DNA of 64,000 nucleotides from Pagrus major (GCF_040436345.1 NC_133218.1:8415539-8479538); one strand, 5' to 3'. Positions 12,801 through 27,800 are shown, counted from the first letter of the stretch. Notes: generated by a model from the sequence alone, not told the origin. Numbers and translations are program-made.

Positions 12801-15800
12801 TGTGAATTGTGACCTTTTCAGAGCAGAAGCCTTAAATCTTTCCTTAATTTGACCAGTCACAACAAGAAGAGGGCAACAGACCAATTACAGTGATGAAGAG
12901 GCAGGATTCAGGACAATAACTAGAAGCAGACTGAAAAAAATCAAGCCATGTTACTGAGGGACAAGCACAGCAAATTAGCTTTGGCTATTATCATATGCTG
13001 CATTAAGGCTATTCAGTGAGTTTTCTATGCTTATTTATTATGTGTTATTTTATTATTATGTATTATGTAGCTAGGTGCAGCTGGTTGCTATGGAAACAAA
13101 CCAGCTTTTACAAAATGTGGCTGAGATAGCCGTTCTGTATTTTGCAGAGTGTGAATAGGAGCCAGCAGGTCACTGGGCTGAAGGAGAAGGAGACGGACGA
13201 AGCTGCTCTGGACTCACCACGTCCTGACTGACACGACCGGAGCGGATCTGGAGGTAGTTCCACGAGATGAGCAGGACCAGGAAGAAGGGCAGCATGTAGA
13301 ACTCCCAGTACCACACTGTCACCATGAACACCTGCAGGCAGAGGGCCACAAAGGTATTGATTATATAAGCACTGGTCAAGCTGGTGAAGGCTACCCTGCC
13401 ATTATCAGAGCCTTGCTTCCTACGTACAGTTATTCTGCATACGCTATGCGGGCGACCACTCCGCTCCGCTGGACTGAATCTCCCTCCATCCCCTGCACAT
13501 GCATTGACATTAACCACGTAAGTCTAATTGCTCTGCCTCTCTCATCTTGAGTACATTAAAGCCGGCCGTGTGATTTACTGCAGCCACAGGGAGCCTGTGT
13601 GTGAATATGTCATTAACATCCATAATGGCACTTGTGATGCACGTTCCACCCGTGCGTGGTCCAGGTAAAAAGGATGAGCGGATAAAGAAATATGGCTTAT
13701 AATGTCTCACTTGCACCGGCTAAACGGAAGTATAAAATAATCCTGTCAGAGGCAGCGCCGGCCAATATGGCAGCGAGCCACAAGGCGTGGGGATGGTTTT
13801 ACAGGTTTTATATGCTAATAAAAATAGAAGTGAACATCTGGTAAAGACATCACTCTCCTCTGAGGCACCAACTGACATAAAAGATGACAGAACCCCCATT
13901 CCTCCCCACCCCAACAGCTTTAATGTGCAAAAAGCCAAGCATGCTCTTGTCTGTGTTATCACAAGCCAAAACAGGGCCTGGGAGAGGAGATGAAACCAAT
14001 TCCTCACTGAAAGGGTTATGTTTTATTAGTGAGGACTTTGTAATGACTGGGAGAGCCGAGACGGGGAGAAAGCCAAGTCACGCTTTGGTGGAAATGTATA
14101 CTCGGCCATAAAGATTGTGATAATTGCAGCCCATTTCAGCTTGAGAGGCATTACACAGTCTTCGACAGCAAAAAGGGACTCTGGAAATACAATCCAGATC
14201 AGAGAGGGAGAAAAAATGAAAGGCTACCTAATGTTAGGAGAGCTACTGAACTGGAGGGTCGCACATTTTCAGAATGCAGCAGGATTTCAACACAAATGCT
14301 CGCGGAAGGGTTTACATGGCACAGCGGTAATCCAAGAGCATAGACACCACTGACATCATTTACTCCACTCATTGTTTAAAAGTGATGTAATTATGTAACT
14401 TTGCTGAACAGCAGCTACTGCGGTCACAAGTTACAATTATAGAATAATGCTTAATGCTTAAATGTAGTTTAACAGTAGCACAAGTGGAGAAGAGTCATGA
14501 AGTCCATGGACCAAAATATCTACACAAAGTTTGCTAAGATTAGCAAACATTAGCCACCATAAGCTAATGGCCATAGACAAAGCATGGCTGTAGCAACAAA
14601 ACCACTTAATGTGTTGAATGAGCAATGATGCTGATTTTTGTTGCTTTCGAATTCATATTTTTGGTTGATACAGGAATAATTATTGAGTTTTTTACATTAT
14701 GTTTGTATTCAGACTAAAAGTTAGCTGGCAGATTTTTTTTGTTGACGTGTACCTCAGCTTACATTAACCTGATACTGCATAACTTTTTAAGCAGTGTGAG
14801 GATCGAGGAGTTGTTATTTTAATATGACAAGAGTTCCCAAAATGTGGACCATGCCCCAAAGTTGGCCCAGCCATTAGGTTCAATTTGGACCTCAAGATGT
14901 TTTTAGCAAAAAATAAATAAATAAATAAAAATTATATTAAGAGTTATATGAGAGTTTATGCTGTTTTATTTTGGTGGGGTAAAAATGCTATTTAAATATG
15001 TATAGCATGATTCCTAATAATACATTATTTTTCATAATCTGAGCACACTGGGCAGAGGACACTTTGCACAAGAAGTCAAGGATCATAGTACCATTTTATT
15101 CTATTAGGCACTGATGTCAGCATTTACTCATTTTATCTCTATTGCGTTTTTGTATTTTATTCTGATGTTACTGTATTTTTTTAACATTCTCTGGCTTATG
15201 GCGTACTATTAACTTTCAGTCTGGGCACCCCTGTCAAATACAAGACCTCCTGTTTCTGTGGACCATAACAATTTAATTAAAGTGGGGTTTTTTTTCCAAT
15301 TATATATACAGCAGTTGTACAATCTAAAATCCTACATGGTTACTAGGGATAGGACAATTAAAGATTATATGGCAGATTGCAATAAAAAAACAAAAACACT
15401 CCCTATAAGTTGATTGTGATACATTTCTATTATCCAGATAAATGGGAATTAGGATAATCCTCACATCAGTGAATCGAAAAATTGATGAGGATGGATTGTG
15501 GACAAACTAAAACACACTTAACACCAACTTAAACGTATTCAGTTAATTGCAGTTTTTATTTTGTCCCAAACTTTAGATTTCCGGAGGTGTTTTATGATCT
15601 GCCATGATCATTGAAGGCAATAAGGATTGGACAGTGAATTATTCTCAGAAGCCTCCTTTCAAGGTAAAGGAGTCCAAAGCCGTCGCTGCCTATGAAGAAC
15701 TGTCATATGGTATGAAAGGAAAAAATATTTCCTCAAATGGGTCACATACTGTATATTTCATTTATAATGAAAGGAGTTGATGACATTGATTTTTTTTCTT

Positions 15801-18800
15801 GTGGGAGATGCTTTGGTATCTTCTTTAATTTTTAATTTTTTTTTGCTTTATTTCTAAGCAAGCCACCTTGTATTACTAGTGACCCCTCTTGTTTCTTGGA
15901 GTGGTGCGAGATAGAAAATTGGAGCTGGATTTGAAAATAAGCTGTTTTTACAGTACTCATGTTATATATCAAAATAAAAATGTGCAAGTCATAAATAAGT
16001 TTAACAAGTTTCACCACCTTTTACAAAAGGTGCAGGAGGAAGTCTGGCAGTCGGCAGACGTTAGTTTGGTAGTTGATCACTCTATCCTGTCCTGCAGAGT
16101 GAAGCTTTGAATCACTCCTCTCATATGGCCATATTAAGCAGGCATTTATTTCTTCTCACTGAGGCTTGAAAAGGCGGCGAGTGTTAGTGTGAAAACATGA
16201 GTACAGATGGTACTGTCTTTCAAACACTGAGATGCAGTGGGAGGATGTGTGTCTATGTGTTGTGTGCTTGTTCATGCTTGTATGATTTGTGCTGAAGTGT
16301 GTGCGTCCGAACTGTCAGGCAAAACAGCAATATTATCCCTAATAATTAACACAAGGAGGTATTCTTCAGAAAAAATTACTAAGAATCTGTTGCAATCCAA
16401 TAGTAGCGTACCATCATGAGGACCTGTGCATTTATTATTAAATATTTTCATTGCAAGCTGTTTCTGATGAAAGTGCACTGACCCCTGACCACATCTTGGA
16501 CAACACACTTTTTGGGTTCTGAATCACGAGATTAAACGCAGGACTCAAAACTAAAGTGTGGTTTCTGTTCAGATAACAGCTCTGTGCTGCAGCTCCAATT
16601 TCACAGCAAATTGAACAAACTGCACTATTGGCTGGCGAACAGTATCTCTTTACCAGTCTCTTGAGAAATTCTTTGGATGCTGAGCAAAACTTTAGTGCCA
16701 TCTACAGGACACCAGCGGCAAAAACAAAAGGAACTTTATATGACCTTGCTTGCCTGCATAGTTAATGCGCAACTTGCTGTGTGCCATTTCAATCGAGCGA
16801 GATCTGGGAGAGAATAACGTCAAAAAGATCAGCACCCACTCCACTTTGCAGTTTAAAGACGAGTCTGAGAGGCTTCTCCTGTGTTTCTGTCTTCACACTT
16901 GCTTTACACTTGTATTCAACAATGGCAGGATGAAGAACAAGCCTTATCTCTGAAGAGCCTTTTAATTGGACTTCTGTCTGCATAATGGGGTCTAACTCAA
17001 ACCAAGCACAGATTGGACAGAGGGTTAATGAGTTGTCAGGGAAGTAGAACAAAAATAGACTCTATCTCGACTCCACTGGGACTCTACTCTCTCCAGCTGA
17101 GGCTTAACTCTGCATTCGCGAGACACGCAGCACTGAATGCGTCCACTCCAACACAGAGCCGGGGCCAAGCCTGCGTTTCTGCTGAGCCCAACAGCGCATT
17201 GATTAAAATTCTCGCTGGGAGAGTTCAAGTAGGGGCTGGCCAGACTGCGGTTGTCTTCCGCAGCTCGGAGGGAAAACAGAGGGAAATGCAGATAGTGTGT
17301 TGATAAGCAGTTAAAGCACTTCACCAGGAAGGCTAGCAGGCTCCTCTGAACGCTCTCCCACTGGAAGCAGCTTTTGATGTACTGCAGAGTCGACATGATA
17401 GCCCTGTACAGTGTCTGAACACGCAGCACGTTCCTGGCCAGAGCCTGAAACAAACACATTACAAACATAAGAAAACACATTAATATTAGAATAGTTGTGT
17501 TTAAAATATGGACAAACATGCTCTTAAAATGTTTTCATTGTAAATAGGTTGAATTTCGAAAGACTTTCAATCAAACCAAACAGGAAACGACCAGTCAGCC
17601 AGTGAATTAGTGCGAGTAGCTGGTATGTTTTGGAATGAGCCAGTGCGGTCAGGGGGCAAAAAATGTCAGTAATCTGACCTGATTTTGTCAAGCGAGACTT
17701 TCAATATTAAAACAGAAGGAAACCGTGCACGTTACGATCCCAGTCGTCAGTGTGTAAGCCAATTTTGGCGTACGAGAGCATTGTATTGTCTAACAACAAT
17801 GGGTCTTTGTGGGAAGTACAGACAGTCAGGCACCCTGTCTCGCACCCTGTCTTGCACACTGTATATCAAACTAATGTAGCAGAAGAGTGGACAAGAACTC
17901 AGTCACAGTTGGGGTCAATTAAAGCTCGATTCAACTAATTCAGGCGAAGCAAAGTCTTTGCTTTTGAGGTTGTTGCTTTCGAGAGAAAAGCAAAGTTAAA
18001 ACTGCTCATGTTCAGTTCATAAAGAGCCGACTGATGATAAACACTGCAACATTTGTACAACTTCTCTTCTATCTCTCTTTCTCTTAGCTTCTTTTCTTGG
18101 AAATTTCAATTATCCATGCATCAGAGGAAAAATTGTCAAAGTGCGGTGACCTCTGACCCCTGCCCTCTTTATTGAAGGTTGCTTGTAACATTTAATGTTA
18201 TGGTGTTTAACTATCATTTCATCATTGTTTAATCTGCCAATAATTTTGTTGATTAGACAATTATCATAATAAGATCAGTTCCAGCCTTCCAGGAGCCTCA
18301 AAGGATAAGCGGTTATAAAAATTGGATGGATGGGTGGTATTATTTGTTTTTTAAAATGTCAATAGAAAATTTAAAAAAAAATTTTTTATCACAATATCCT
18401 AAATCTAAAGTCTTCAAATAGACTGTTTTATCCTACCAACAGTCTCTACCCAACCCAAAGACATTCAGTTTCTATCGCAGAAGGCAAAGTACAGCAGCAA
18501 ATCTGCTGATTAATTTTCTGTCTATGAACTAAATCATTTATGTACTCATTAATTCAGCTCTGATGGAGATGAAAGGTATTCCACCCTTCATATGTAAGCT
18601 GATGCTGCTACAACTACAATTCAAATCTTATGTAAAATGTGTGTTACAAAGTGTTTTTTAATGAATACAAAATGATGATTCCCAAACCCTGGATTATACA
18701 GTAAAAGAGTCAAACTGTGTCAAACCTTTTTGGAAAATTTGGGGTTATCCTCCATGAATCTTCTCTCTCTTGGTTGGAAGGTTCTTATACTCGCTCGGAC

Positions 18801-21800
18801 CTGAGAGGAAAAACAAGTCATGAGGACATTAGAAGGGGCCCAATATTTAAGGTCCTGTCTACACATAACGATTATTTCTTAAAACATAACTTTTCAGTGC
18901 ATTTCGGCCTTTCGTGCACATAAACAACATTTTAGGTAACTGAAAACAGTTTTTTGGAAAACTTCCAGGGTGAAAATATAAGGAAACTCTTTTACGTTTA
19001 GTATTTACACCTTGACGGGTATAAACTGAGATTTTTGAAAATGATGTTACTTTCACTTCCTGATTGGGTATTTGAGTTTGTAAATGGATACATGGTTACA
19101 TAGTCTTTAATTAGAGAGACACAACCCTGACATTGAAAATATAATGATGAAAAAGAAGTCAAACATGACTGCTGACAATGTATTAAAAAATAGCATTATT
19201 CAGAAGGATTCTGTGAAGAGCAGTCATGTTTCTGTGCCTCATTATTTATGTCCTGTTTAAAGAAAAAATGCTTCAGTACCAGCCCTGCTACCTGTAACAT
19301 ATATAATAGAAACTAAAAGTAAAAATAAGTCAAGAATGTAAAGATAAGTAAAAATTGTAACGTAAGACATTTTATTACAGTATTTCCTGCGAGTGTATAC
19401 CGGCACGTTCATGCCCAGTGTACATTAATGGTACTTTAACACTTGAATATTGGTTGGTTTTCAAGTAAAATGACTATGAAAAGAGATTTCTAAAGGAATG
19501 CTAAAAGATCGTTTTTGTACCTGTGTACGTGTGGACTAGGCCTTCCATTGCAATCATGCACTCATGTCCTCTTTACAGGCTTAACTTTTACTTACAGGGT
19601 TAAAAATAACCTCCAGCTCCAGAGTGATGCTCCCTTTCGACAGCCCACCTAAGTCTTCCTTCTTGAGCGGGAAGGTGATCTGCTGTCCCCTGCGGATCTG
19701 CAGGACAGAAAGGGCATCAGGTGCTGAACTCAGCGATGAACCTGACCATCAGTCATGCTGGATTACATCTTAGCAAGTCTTCAACCCCCGCTGGAGTGTT
19801 ATCGCCTTCTTCACTTTAATTTAGACACAGAGTGTAAATAGATGAGTCTATTGTCTGCATGACAGACTCTGAGTGAGGTAGTGTGTACCGAAAGCAGGGG
19901 AATGGCAACTTTTCCCAGGAAGTCTGGCGCCTTGTCTCCATCCTCATCAAAGACAGTCACCACCAGAACATCATGAACGTCTTTGACAGGGCTGCAGAGA
20001 CAAACACAGAGGTTAGATACTCAAAAATCAGCCCACAAAACGGCTTAACTGCATGTCCCAGTATGTTGTCATACAGCATACAACATGTGGTTCAACATAC
20101 ATAATGTAACATTAATTAGAAAAAAAGAGTCAAACTGACAGTGTAAAGACTTTGCTCCACTCCGGGTGGAGGCTCTTGTAGACTGTGTGGGTCTGCAGTC
20201 TGTCGTTCCCCAGTTCCAACACACAGAAGGGATCACTCTTGCCTGCAGAACACAATAATAAAAACACTTTCACACTGGGCTCGCTCTTTCCAGTGTGACA
20301 GAATGAAGAAAGAACTTAAATCCAAATGTGTGACCGTACCATTCAAATCAGCAGCCAGCAGATCTGCAGCCTTGATTACTTTGACTTGAAGGAAACCAAC
20401 ATCACGGAGGTTTTTCAGGGACCTTTTCACACTCTGTTGGGACAGTAAGGACAGGAAGCATGAGGATATGGAGAGATTTCAATTATAAAACAGTCAACGG
20501 TGTCTGTTTGCTTGTTGGTTTGTGTGCATGATTACACAAAAACTACTGAACAGATTTCCACGAAACTTTGATGGAGGATGGGTCTCAGCCCAGAATAGAC
20601 CCCATTAACTTTTGATATGGATCCGGATAAATGGACAGATCCAGGAAATCGATCATTATGAGATTTTTTTTCTATATTTTCATAAATTTCTCAGGGAATA
20701 ATGCATGGATCCTGATGAAAAAAATCTGGGATATTTAGGTGGCTGGTATCTATGAGTAAGTACAAAAGGGGACTGTTGAGCCTTGGTGGAGGTATGCGCC
20801 CTACTGAGAGCCATTCATGTCTGTTTTTAAGATGGCTATGGATCTACATCAAGATACACTTAGTGAGAGACTATCATGGGGTACATGAGACTTTTTCTTT
20901 TACGGTAAAAGTATAAAAAGATTTTTAAAATGTCCAAACATGTTCCATCTCACACTGAAAAAAAAACTCAGATCAAAAAATCTGCTCTAAGAACTTATCA
21001 TGTTATGATTGACCCAGTTCTCCATAAAATTTCATATTAATTAAATGTCAGATTCCCATCATGTTATAAATGTGTATAAAATAACCAGGTCATCCATATT
21101 ATTTGCACCTTAGAAAATAAATAAATCCACAGCATGTGCAGCAGACCTGTGCAGATCTGTATATTCAAATGTTTCCCAACTCAGAAGAGGTGAGTTTCAA
21201 GAAATTAAAGTAAATGTTGTAAAGACATTGAAATACATTTGTGGAAAAGCTGTGACATCTTAGATTTCAGAGACAGTCACCAAATGGCAGTGCTTCCACA
21301 AGCTATAGTATCTTGTTGGAGAAAAAAATTGACTAGACAAGAAATGACTACTGCATGCTATCTTCTCTCTTGTAATATTCTTAATCAAGGTGGAGGTGAC
21401 ATTTTTCATTCTGCATTAAAACGGTCTCTCTGCAGCAGCTGACTCGTACGTCTCATTTCTGTATTTTTCAAAAGAACTTCAGATTGCCAACAAGTCTGTG
21501 CTTGCAATAGCATTGCCACCGAATTCACTAATGTAGCTCTGACGCTTAATCCAACCATGATAGATTACTCATTTTAAGTTTCAAGTCACTGCAAGTTTTG
21601 TGGCATGAGCTGCATGATAAGTATGAAATGATAATGACACCATTGTGAGAACAGGATGGATGGATCGAAAAACTTACATTTTGCTTTAGAAAATTGTTGA
21701 TGGTAAAACATTAATGATGTTATGTTAATTAATTATCAGTTAGACTAAACATGAAAAGTGAAGCTTTCGATAACAATATTTAAATTAGACTGTAAAGCAA

Positions 21801-24800
21801 CTGTATCTCCAGCACAGTCCTAAATATTTAGAGCCTCCCCCTCTGTACATCATCAAGTATGTCAAAATAATATGATAAAGCGGAAATCTTTGTTAATGAC
21901 TCACACAAAATCAAATCTTGAACCCTTAATTGCCACTTAAATCTAGACGTGTTTTAACATATTCTGACTACAACCAAGTTTGGATTGAATGCTCACTTGA
22001 TAATCAGTGAGACCACCATACATGCTTTTCTCTTTATAATTAGCCTGCTGTAATGGGCTTTTAATTGCCTTAATTATCAAACTTTAGACTGACATCTCTT
22101 CATCACCTGCTGCTTTTACATTTCATAATTAAGTTTAAGGGTTGACTGATAACTACCGATGAAAGTGTTAAATATACTGACACATCAAGTCGACGTGATG
22201 CAGCCATACAGTACAGATAGAATATAACAGTACGGGTACTGACGTAGTTCTCCAGCTGGTTCTGTTTTTCATGCGGTTCGTCAAGTGGTGCGGCACAGAG
22301 GTCAGAGATGGAGACGCCACTGCATGTGTTCACTGTGAGCAGGAAGACCAAGTGTCCTCTCCCCTCGACCAGGGCCTTTGTGAACAGCTGCCTCTGATTG
22401 ACAGGGACCCTGGACAGGTCAACTTCACACCTGTGCAAACAAACACATGCATACAAAGGCCTTCACAAACTGTATGCTAATGCAGGCAAGCACATGCAGG
22501 TATACAGTTGCAGTCATGCAAACATAAAATGTACATACATCGCACACAGACAATAGCATCCGCACATACGGACATAAGAGCAAGTATACTAGGGCAGTTA
22601 CTAACAAATATTTTCATTGTATATTTATCTTTTGATTATTTTTTGGATAAACAGATCAGTTGTTTGGTTTATAAAATGTTGGAACACGGTGAAAAATGTC
22701 AACCAGCATTTCCCAAAGCCTGAGATGTCACCCTTAAATGTCTTGTTTTTTCCACAACCATTTACCGTCATAGGAGTAAAGAAACCATAAAATATTCCCA
22801 TTTAAGAAGCTGGAATCAGAGAATGATCAAAATAGTTGACAATTAATTTAAGAGTTGACAAATTTTTTAAAAGCTGAATCGTTGCAGCTCTGAAGTATAC
22901 ACGTGCACACACAACCACTATCACAAGATAGACACCATGCATGGACATCTTTAAGATGGAGCAACAGTTTGAAGGCCATATACTTAACAACTGATGGTTC
23001 ACTTACAAGAACCGTTTCTTCACCTGACTGTACAAACACACCTCTCACTGGGCTGACATTGGTCTTTGCTTTCAAATTGTTAAGTGAAAAAAATCCAGGC
23101 TTTTCTCGAGGTCTGTTTTTTGTTCACTGGGTTCAGGTGTTTTGGAGCAAGGTGAATGATTCATTTTGAGACTTGTCCCACACACTGGCTTTGAAGGGCA
23201 AGTACACACATACACATACAAACACACAGGTTCTTAATGTAGACTCACGTCCCCAAACACTCCTCGCTCCTTCGTCCTTCCTTGGACCAGAGCTCCACCT
23301 CCAGGATGTTATGACCGTCCAAGAACTGGTTCAGTGTGAACCTCTCTCTCCACTGAGGTTTGGACACTTTGCAGTGATTCTGAATCGGGAATGAGGATAG
23401 AAAATTAACATAAAAAATACTTAGAGAAGAGTTGGAGAGAATACTTAGAAATTCATGTTTATGTACAAGGACACTGAGAGTAGCAAATTCAAATTCAGAT
23501 GACAGAAAGCATTTATATCCTAAACATCTTGCCTCACATATATATTTCTGTTTGTTTGGGCCCAAGGCAAAAGTTCCCAGGGGGCCCTCCGACCTGCATT
23601 CATCACCATTAACTTTTAAATAATCTGACACCAACAAAAAATGTACAAAATCCTTGTTTTCCATTTTCAATGTTCACATTATTGTAATTTTTTTAATATA
23701 ACAATAACAATTAAAACCTAAATTAATCGCTATGTGTAACGATGTAACAACTTAAACGCTGTTACATTGTAAACAACCAACATCATGAGGCCAGTGATCA
23801 TCAACACATATAGTACTTTGAGGTGCACAGTATAGTGCCTTTATGGGAGGTTTTATGGGGTTTATAGTTTCAGTGCAAAATGTGCCAACATGAGTGGCCA
23901 TATTCCCCAAAACATTTGCGTCATTTGCCTCTTCCCATTTGTGACCTGCTCCATCCTCACATCACCAGAAGGAACTAACTAGTTGGATTTCTGACCAGGA
24001 CTCACAGGTTGTCCCTCACATTTGACTAAAAACTAAAGGTGATCAAGCCTTTGGTGGTGGCTCCAAAAGTGTGAAACATTGTTCCTATATACGTCTCTGT
24101 TGACACCTTTAAAAGGCAGATAAAGACTCATTTATTCAAACTGGCTTTTGCATTGTAAAATTTAGTAAATCTGTGAGATTTTTTTAAGGCTGTTGTTATT
24201 TATCTTTAATTGTTTGTATATTTTAATGTTTTTATATTCACCAATGCTTACTCTTGTGAAGCACTTCGTGACCTTACTCTATGAAAGGTTCCAAACTTTA
24301 CTTATTTATTTTTCCTGTCACATCACAATGGTCATTATCTTTTCTGTCAGTCGAATGTCAGAAAACATAGACTTTTATAACATGTTTGTGGTTATTTCAA
24401 TGGAACTTCTCAGCTATTTTTTAGGAAATTAACCAGTTGCAATATGTCTAGGTTTTTTTTTAACATTTGTTGAATTTAATTTTCCAACAGACAAGTGTGT
24501 GAATTGTTTGTTGTTTAAGCAGCTTCAGAAATCAGTGTCAGAAATTCCCATCACACATGAAGGCATAAGAAGTGGTTACTGTCACTTTGAAGCTGCATAT
24601 AGGGAAAGAAAAAGAAAAGAAGAAACGCTGTTCATTAGGTTGCAGCTTTGATGTGCAATGGATGAGTTTGCAGAATAGCGAGATAATCATCAATGACAGT
24701 AGCCGCAGAGCCAGCAGCGCAAGAAAGAGAGCATCACTGTAGACATCATGCAGCTGCCAGGATGAGCAGTGATTACAGCTCAGCCATTTCATGGCAGATA

Positions 24801-27800
24801 CTGGTTATCCATCCATAAGGACATTCGGGCCTAACATTTGCACTTCCGGATAGATTATAGTACTGTTATATTAATTGTAAGTCACTGTCGACACAGTATA
24901 CATGATAATACTTGAAACAAAAAATGTCTAGTTTTAGAGAAACACTTCTTTTATTTTGCAAAAAACGCTTGCAAAAGGAGAGGTGAAATGACAAGAAAAG
25001 AGAAGAAAAACATGAGTTTAGGGATTAAAGAAAGGGGTTAAATTATATATATATTTTTTAAAATGTTATGATTGTCGCGAAGAAGAAAAAAGGAACAGAG
25101 GAAGGGGAGTGTGATGAGAAGAAAAGAGTAGAAGAAGGAGTGGAGGGGAGAAGAGGAATTAAGAGTAACAAAGACAATTCAAGAGGAAGAGGAGGAGGGG
25201 AGTGCAGGAGATGAAAAGCATTAGTCCTCCATCCAGTACCTTGCTTTTGTATGTCTGCTCTCCCAGTCTGAAGCGAACAAAGAGCTGACCTCCCTGAGAG
25301 TCCAGCGGCAGCTCCTGACCCTCGACCAGAGTCACTGACACAACAGAGGTCCACAGCTGACTTTTCCTCAGTGACTCTGACAGACGAAAGCTCGGAGAAC
25401 TGCCTCCCGCCTGCAGGAGAGGGATTGGAAACAAAGGAGAGAAGGGGTAAGGCGGAAAAGAGAGCTTTGGAATACAAACAGAAAACTTGCATGCGATATT
25501 AAGATATTTAATACTTCATGTCAAATTATTTTTACTTTTTTACCACTCATCTCTCTTTTCCAACATACATGCATCGAGCTGATACAGAAAAGAAATAAAA
25601 TAAAACAGTACCATGACGAGAGGGGGATTTGACCTAAACATTGACACCTATACTAAATGATATAAAGCTTAAATAAGATGTCAACAAGCAGCAAATCAGT
25701 GCTGTGGATATTACAAAAAGCACAACTGCAAGATGGCTGAATGAGACCATATTATGTCTCTTGTTCAGTGAAAAGAGACTGAAATTGTTCATTTCATTTC
25801 ACTGAGAGATTAGGTAAAGCCTGCAGTAGCTACAATGCAGAGCAGTGCCTCTCTTCCATATATAATAGGGAGCCATATTCTCAGATAATTAGCTGAGCTT
25901 ACATGAAGACACAGCGCTGTAGGGAGATGCATTTAACCCAGATTCAATTAATGTAGACGAAGCTGTCACTGATGTCCTGTCTGACTTCGTTCTGCTGCAT
26001 GCATGGGCGCAAAATCCAGTTTTAATTAACAGGCTGCAGTGAAAGCACTGGGCAGAGAACAGTAAGTATCTGAAGCAACAGGGGAAGGTTCACTCAGCGG
26101 CCCCTTTATAAAAGGTACACCCGCTCAGTAATGCAAACAACCTCCAACCACAGAATCATGTGGAACTCCATCCATTAACATGCAGACGAATACAAAAGGG
26201 TTTTTTTGACTAATCATAGGAGTGAGCAAAGATGCCAGATGTGGTGGTTCAAGCATCTCAGAAAGAGTTGCCCAACTCATGCTCATGCACTATAGAGGAG
26301 AGAGTGTACAGAAAATGACATAATAAGCAAAAAAAAAAAAAAAAAAGCATGCATTTAGCAGCTGATCTGTGTATGAAAACATTTCGTCAGTGAGGGGTCA
26401 GAACACAATGATCAGACTCATTTAATAGATAAAACTGGAATAGTGTTTGTTATTTTTGTTATTGCCAACAAATCGACTGAATAAACCCCCCAAAAAATTA
26501 AACCAAATGTGAGTTATTTTGACCCTCTACTTCTCAAAGTCCCTACTCTGTGGCCCATTGGTTCCCATTAATAACAAAAATCTTTAAAAAAAAAAAAAAA
26601 GAGGGGGGTTACAAGAAGTTTAATACTGTTAGAATACTTGAGATAGATATTACTATTAACACCTGACCAAGACTGTATACTTGGGGCTGATCCTGATATT
26701 AATATTAGGAAGTAAAAGATTCTGATATCAATTTCAGCCAATATACCGACAGTTTTTGCAACGGTTCCTCAAATGTGGTTATTAAACAGTCATGACAAAG
26801 ATATATAAGGAAGGCAGGATACAGTTTAACAATAAACGTTATCATCTAAACAGTACAGCAGTGCACTGAACAAGATAAGTGCACTGGGAATTTAACAATT
26901 ATAAATTATCCCTAGAAACTTTTTCCATTATAATCTCTATAAAAAAACCACCATGTATGTGGGACCAGTTCAGAATAGACTACAGTGCCCATGTCTATTG
27001 AGTTTACAGCTTTAAGATAATAATTGAGCTCTATGGCACAGAGGACCTAGGTATTTCAAGCTTGTTCCTACGATATAGCACAACATTACCATGACCTGGA
27101 TGACTGAGAACCTTCATCAGCATATTTCAGGGACGTTAACATATTTTAATACACCAACAATACTCATTAGAAGAATCAATTCATTGTTGGTTTTGGTCTT
27201 TTCATGAGATTTGCTGACAATATTTGGAATATACTTTATCAGCAGACTTATCCTATGAGGTAACATAAGGCCACAGATACTCAAATCATGTTGTGTATTG
27301 AGTCGGCAGTGAAGAAAGGACTTTGTTAAATGTATACCTCAAAAACCTGCTGCTGTTTTGGTAGGCAAAAAGTGAATTATTAGGTATTAGGTAGGTGTGC
27401 CTGATACTTTGCCAGATTTTATTCCTAATTAAGACACACAATTTATTTTTAAAAGAATGTGGTGATGTGCTGCCCTCTTGTGCAATGAAACAAAAATGAC
27501 TCAGATCAACCTAAGTACAGGTAGAAACAATGATCTTAATACAATGTAGGTCTACCAGCAGACACTGCAGCTGTTTGATTACTCTGAAATGTGGTGAAAA
27601 AGGTCGTACCCTGAGCATGATGGGATGTTAACACAGACTCATTCATTTAGATGTTAATGGAGGCTCTATATTTCCCTTCCTATATTTCACTATATTATTT
27701 TAGCCTGGATTTGATGAATTCTCTTATTTACATCTTATAGATATCTGACCAAAGTAAATGTTACTTCGTGTCTGTTCAGTGTGTTCCCTCCATCATGCCT

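Larger units (their letters stand above)
10999..13217 (-). other. mctp2: mctp2 intron 17
   Basis: Holds a repeat fragment (11262-11480) related to one near 42.7 kb, and a hAT-like MITE (11571-11881). I see no coding exon; the remainder is AT-rich. Confidence 0.5.

Noticed and set aside
17025..17519. 164-codon minus-strand frame
   Set aside because: Only the part 17325-17444 is coding (mctp2 exon 16). The rest is read-through into introns on both sides.
22271..22480. Plus-strand frame opposite mctp2 exon 10
   Set aside because: Antisense to a confirmed coding exon, with no recognisable product.
25058..25492. 144-codon minus-strand frame across mctp2 exon 8
   Set aside because: It is in a different frame from the conserved C2B sequence and its ends are purine-tract artefacts.
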